Shown here piece by piece: positions 13,111-13,748 of a stretch of DNA of 13,748 nt. The DNA is taken from the NCBI GenBank assembly GCA_011051475.1, contig DRLE01000206.1:1-13748 (forward strand). The letters run 5' to 3'. Source of the DNA: Gammaproteobacteria bacterium (GTDB lineage Bacteria; Pseudomonadota; Gammaproteobacteria; SZUA-229). How positions within the stretch are numbered: the stretch's first letter is position 1; each line of letters starts with the position of its first letter. The notes below the pieces were generated by a model. That model was not told where the DNA came from, did no database searches, and saw only the letters and a program-made list of their open reading frames with translations. The translations under genes were made by a program, and so were the position numbers.

Positions 13111-13748
13111 ATGACAACAATGAAAGCACTGGTCAAGAGCCGGCCCGAGGAAGGCCTGTGGATGGAGGAAGTGCCGGTGCCCGAGGTTGGCAATAATGAT
13201 GTTCTGATCAAAATCCATAAAACCGCCATCTGCGGCACCGATGTGCATATCTATAACTGGGACGAATGGGCGCAGAAAACCATTCCGGTACCGATGACCA
13301 TCGGTCACGAATTTGCCGGTGAAATCGTCGAGATGGGCTCCAATGTCACCGGTCTGAAAATCGGTGATATCGTTTCCGGTGAAGGCCATATTGTCTGCGA
13401 GCGTTGCCGCAACTGCCTGGCAGGGCGACGTCACCTGTGTCCCAATACCGTGGGTGTGGGCGTCAATCGTACCGGCGCATTTGCCGAGTATCTTTCCATT
13501 CCGGCGAAAAATGTCTACAAGCCCAGCCGTCCGATGTCGACCGACCTGCTGGCCTGTTTTGATCCCTTTGGCAATGCCGTGCATACCGCGCTGTCATTCA
13601 ATATGGTTGGCGAGGATGTGCTGATTACCGGCGCCGGTCCCATCGGCATTATGGCGGCCATGGTGGCGGCGCACTGCGGTGCGCGCAATATCGTGATTAC
13701 CGATCTCAACCCCTATCGTCTGGAACTGGCGAAAAACATCGTGCCCAA
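13111..13748 (+). CDS. tdh: L-threonine 3-dehydrogenase (3' end outside window)
   Basis: The enzyme oxidises L-threonine with NAD+ to 2-amino-3-ketobutyrate, the first step of conversion to glycine and acetyl-CoA (with Kbl). The visible 212 codons match the zinc-dependent alcohol-dehydrogenase-type TDH closely. Numbering from the internal Met of MKALVK at 13120, they show C38, T40 and H43 in AICGTDVHIYNWDEW, H63-E64 in IGHEFAGE, structural zinc cysteines C93, C96, C99 and C107, NTVGVGVNRTGAFAEY, FDPFGNAVHTALSF, and the Rossmann start VLITGAGPIGIMAAMVA. Two in-frame ATGs exist (13111 and 13120); the second corresponds to the E. coli start and the first adds three residues. No strong Shine-Dalgarno sequence separates them. 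Whether kbl follows cannot be seen. Confidence 0.95.
   Translation, partial: MTTMKALVKSRPEEGLWMEEVPVPEVGNNDVLIKIHKTAICGTDVHIYNWDEWAQKTIPVPMTIGHEFAGEIVEMGSNVTGLKIGDIVSGEGHIVCERCRNCLAGRRHLCPNTVGVGVNRTGAFAEYLSIPAKNVYKPSRPMSTDLLACFDPFGNAVHTALSFNMVGEDVLITGAGPIGIMAAMVAAHCGARNIVITDLNPYRLELAKNIVP

Noticed and set aside
12909..13196. Plus-strand frame running through the REP pair into tdh
   Set aside because: It translates repeat DNA and then runs out of frame through the tdh start; not a gene.

Overview
The window reads as a chromosomal segment of a free-living gammaproteobacterium with moderately high GC. The evidence is the gene content and order: rnhA followed by dnaQ with mltD divergent beside them, then the smpB / ratA-rnfH / bamE / fur neighbourhood, a RelA with a degenerate hydrolase half, and a threonine dehydrogenase close to the enterobacterial one. 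No phage, plasmid, CRISPR, rRNA or tRNA was seen. Genus cannot be fixed from the sequence alone.

Layout. (1) 1-1448 (+): 3' part of a GAF + HD-GYP cyclic-di-nucleotide phosphodiesterase with a large insertion inside the HD-GYP domain. (2) 1449-1875: a gene-free convergent junction filled by nested inverted repeats. (3) 1876-4651 (-): mltD (lipoprotein transglycosylase with three LysM domains) followed by a protein with two cyclic-nucleotide-binding-type domains and a rhodanese domain. (4) 4930-6140 (+): rnhA and dnaQ. (5) 6178-6262: a perfect 26-bp inverted repeat between convergent dnaQ and smpB. (6) smpB (-), with a good sigma70-type promoter, and a divergent sodium:neurotransmitter-symporter-family transporter (+). 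(7) ratA and rnfH (+), ending in a very strong terminator whose loop contains the rnfH stop codon, then a perfect 33-bp inverted repeat, then convergent bamE (-). (8) fur (+), relA (+). (9) A REP-like pair and another copy of the repeat from region 2. (10) tdh (+), cut by the window end.

Functional themes are housekeeping and stress adaptation: replication fidelity and RNA primer/hybrid removal (dnaQ, rnhA), ribosome rescue (smpB), outer-membrane and wall maintenance (bamE, mltD), iron control (fur), the stringent response (relA), second-messenger turnover (HD-GYP) and amino-acid uptake or catabolism (symporter, tdh).

I found no clear new multi-gene system. The most striking signal is outside the genes: all three convergent junctions, plus the relA-tdh gap, carry palindromic repeats of at least five different sequence families within under 14 kb. 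The other points of interest are the HD-GYP insertion, the regulator-rhodanese fusion and the stop codon buried in the rnfH terminator.
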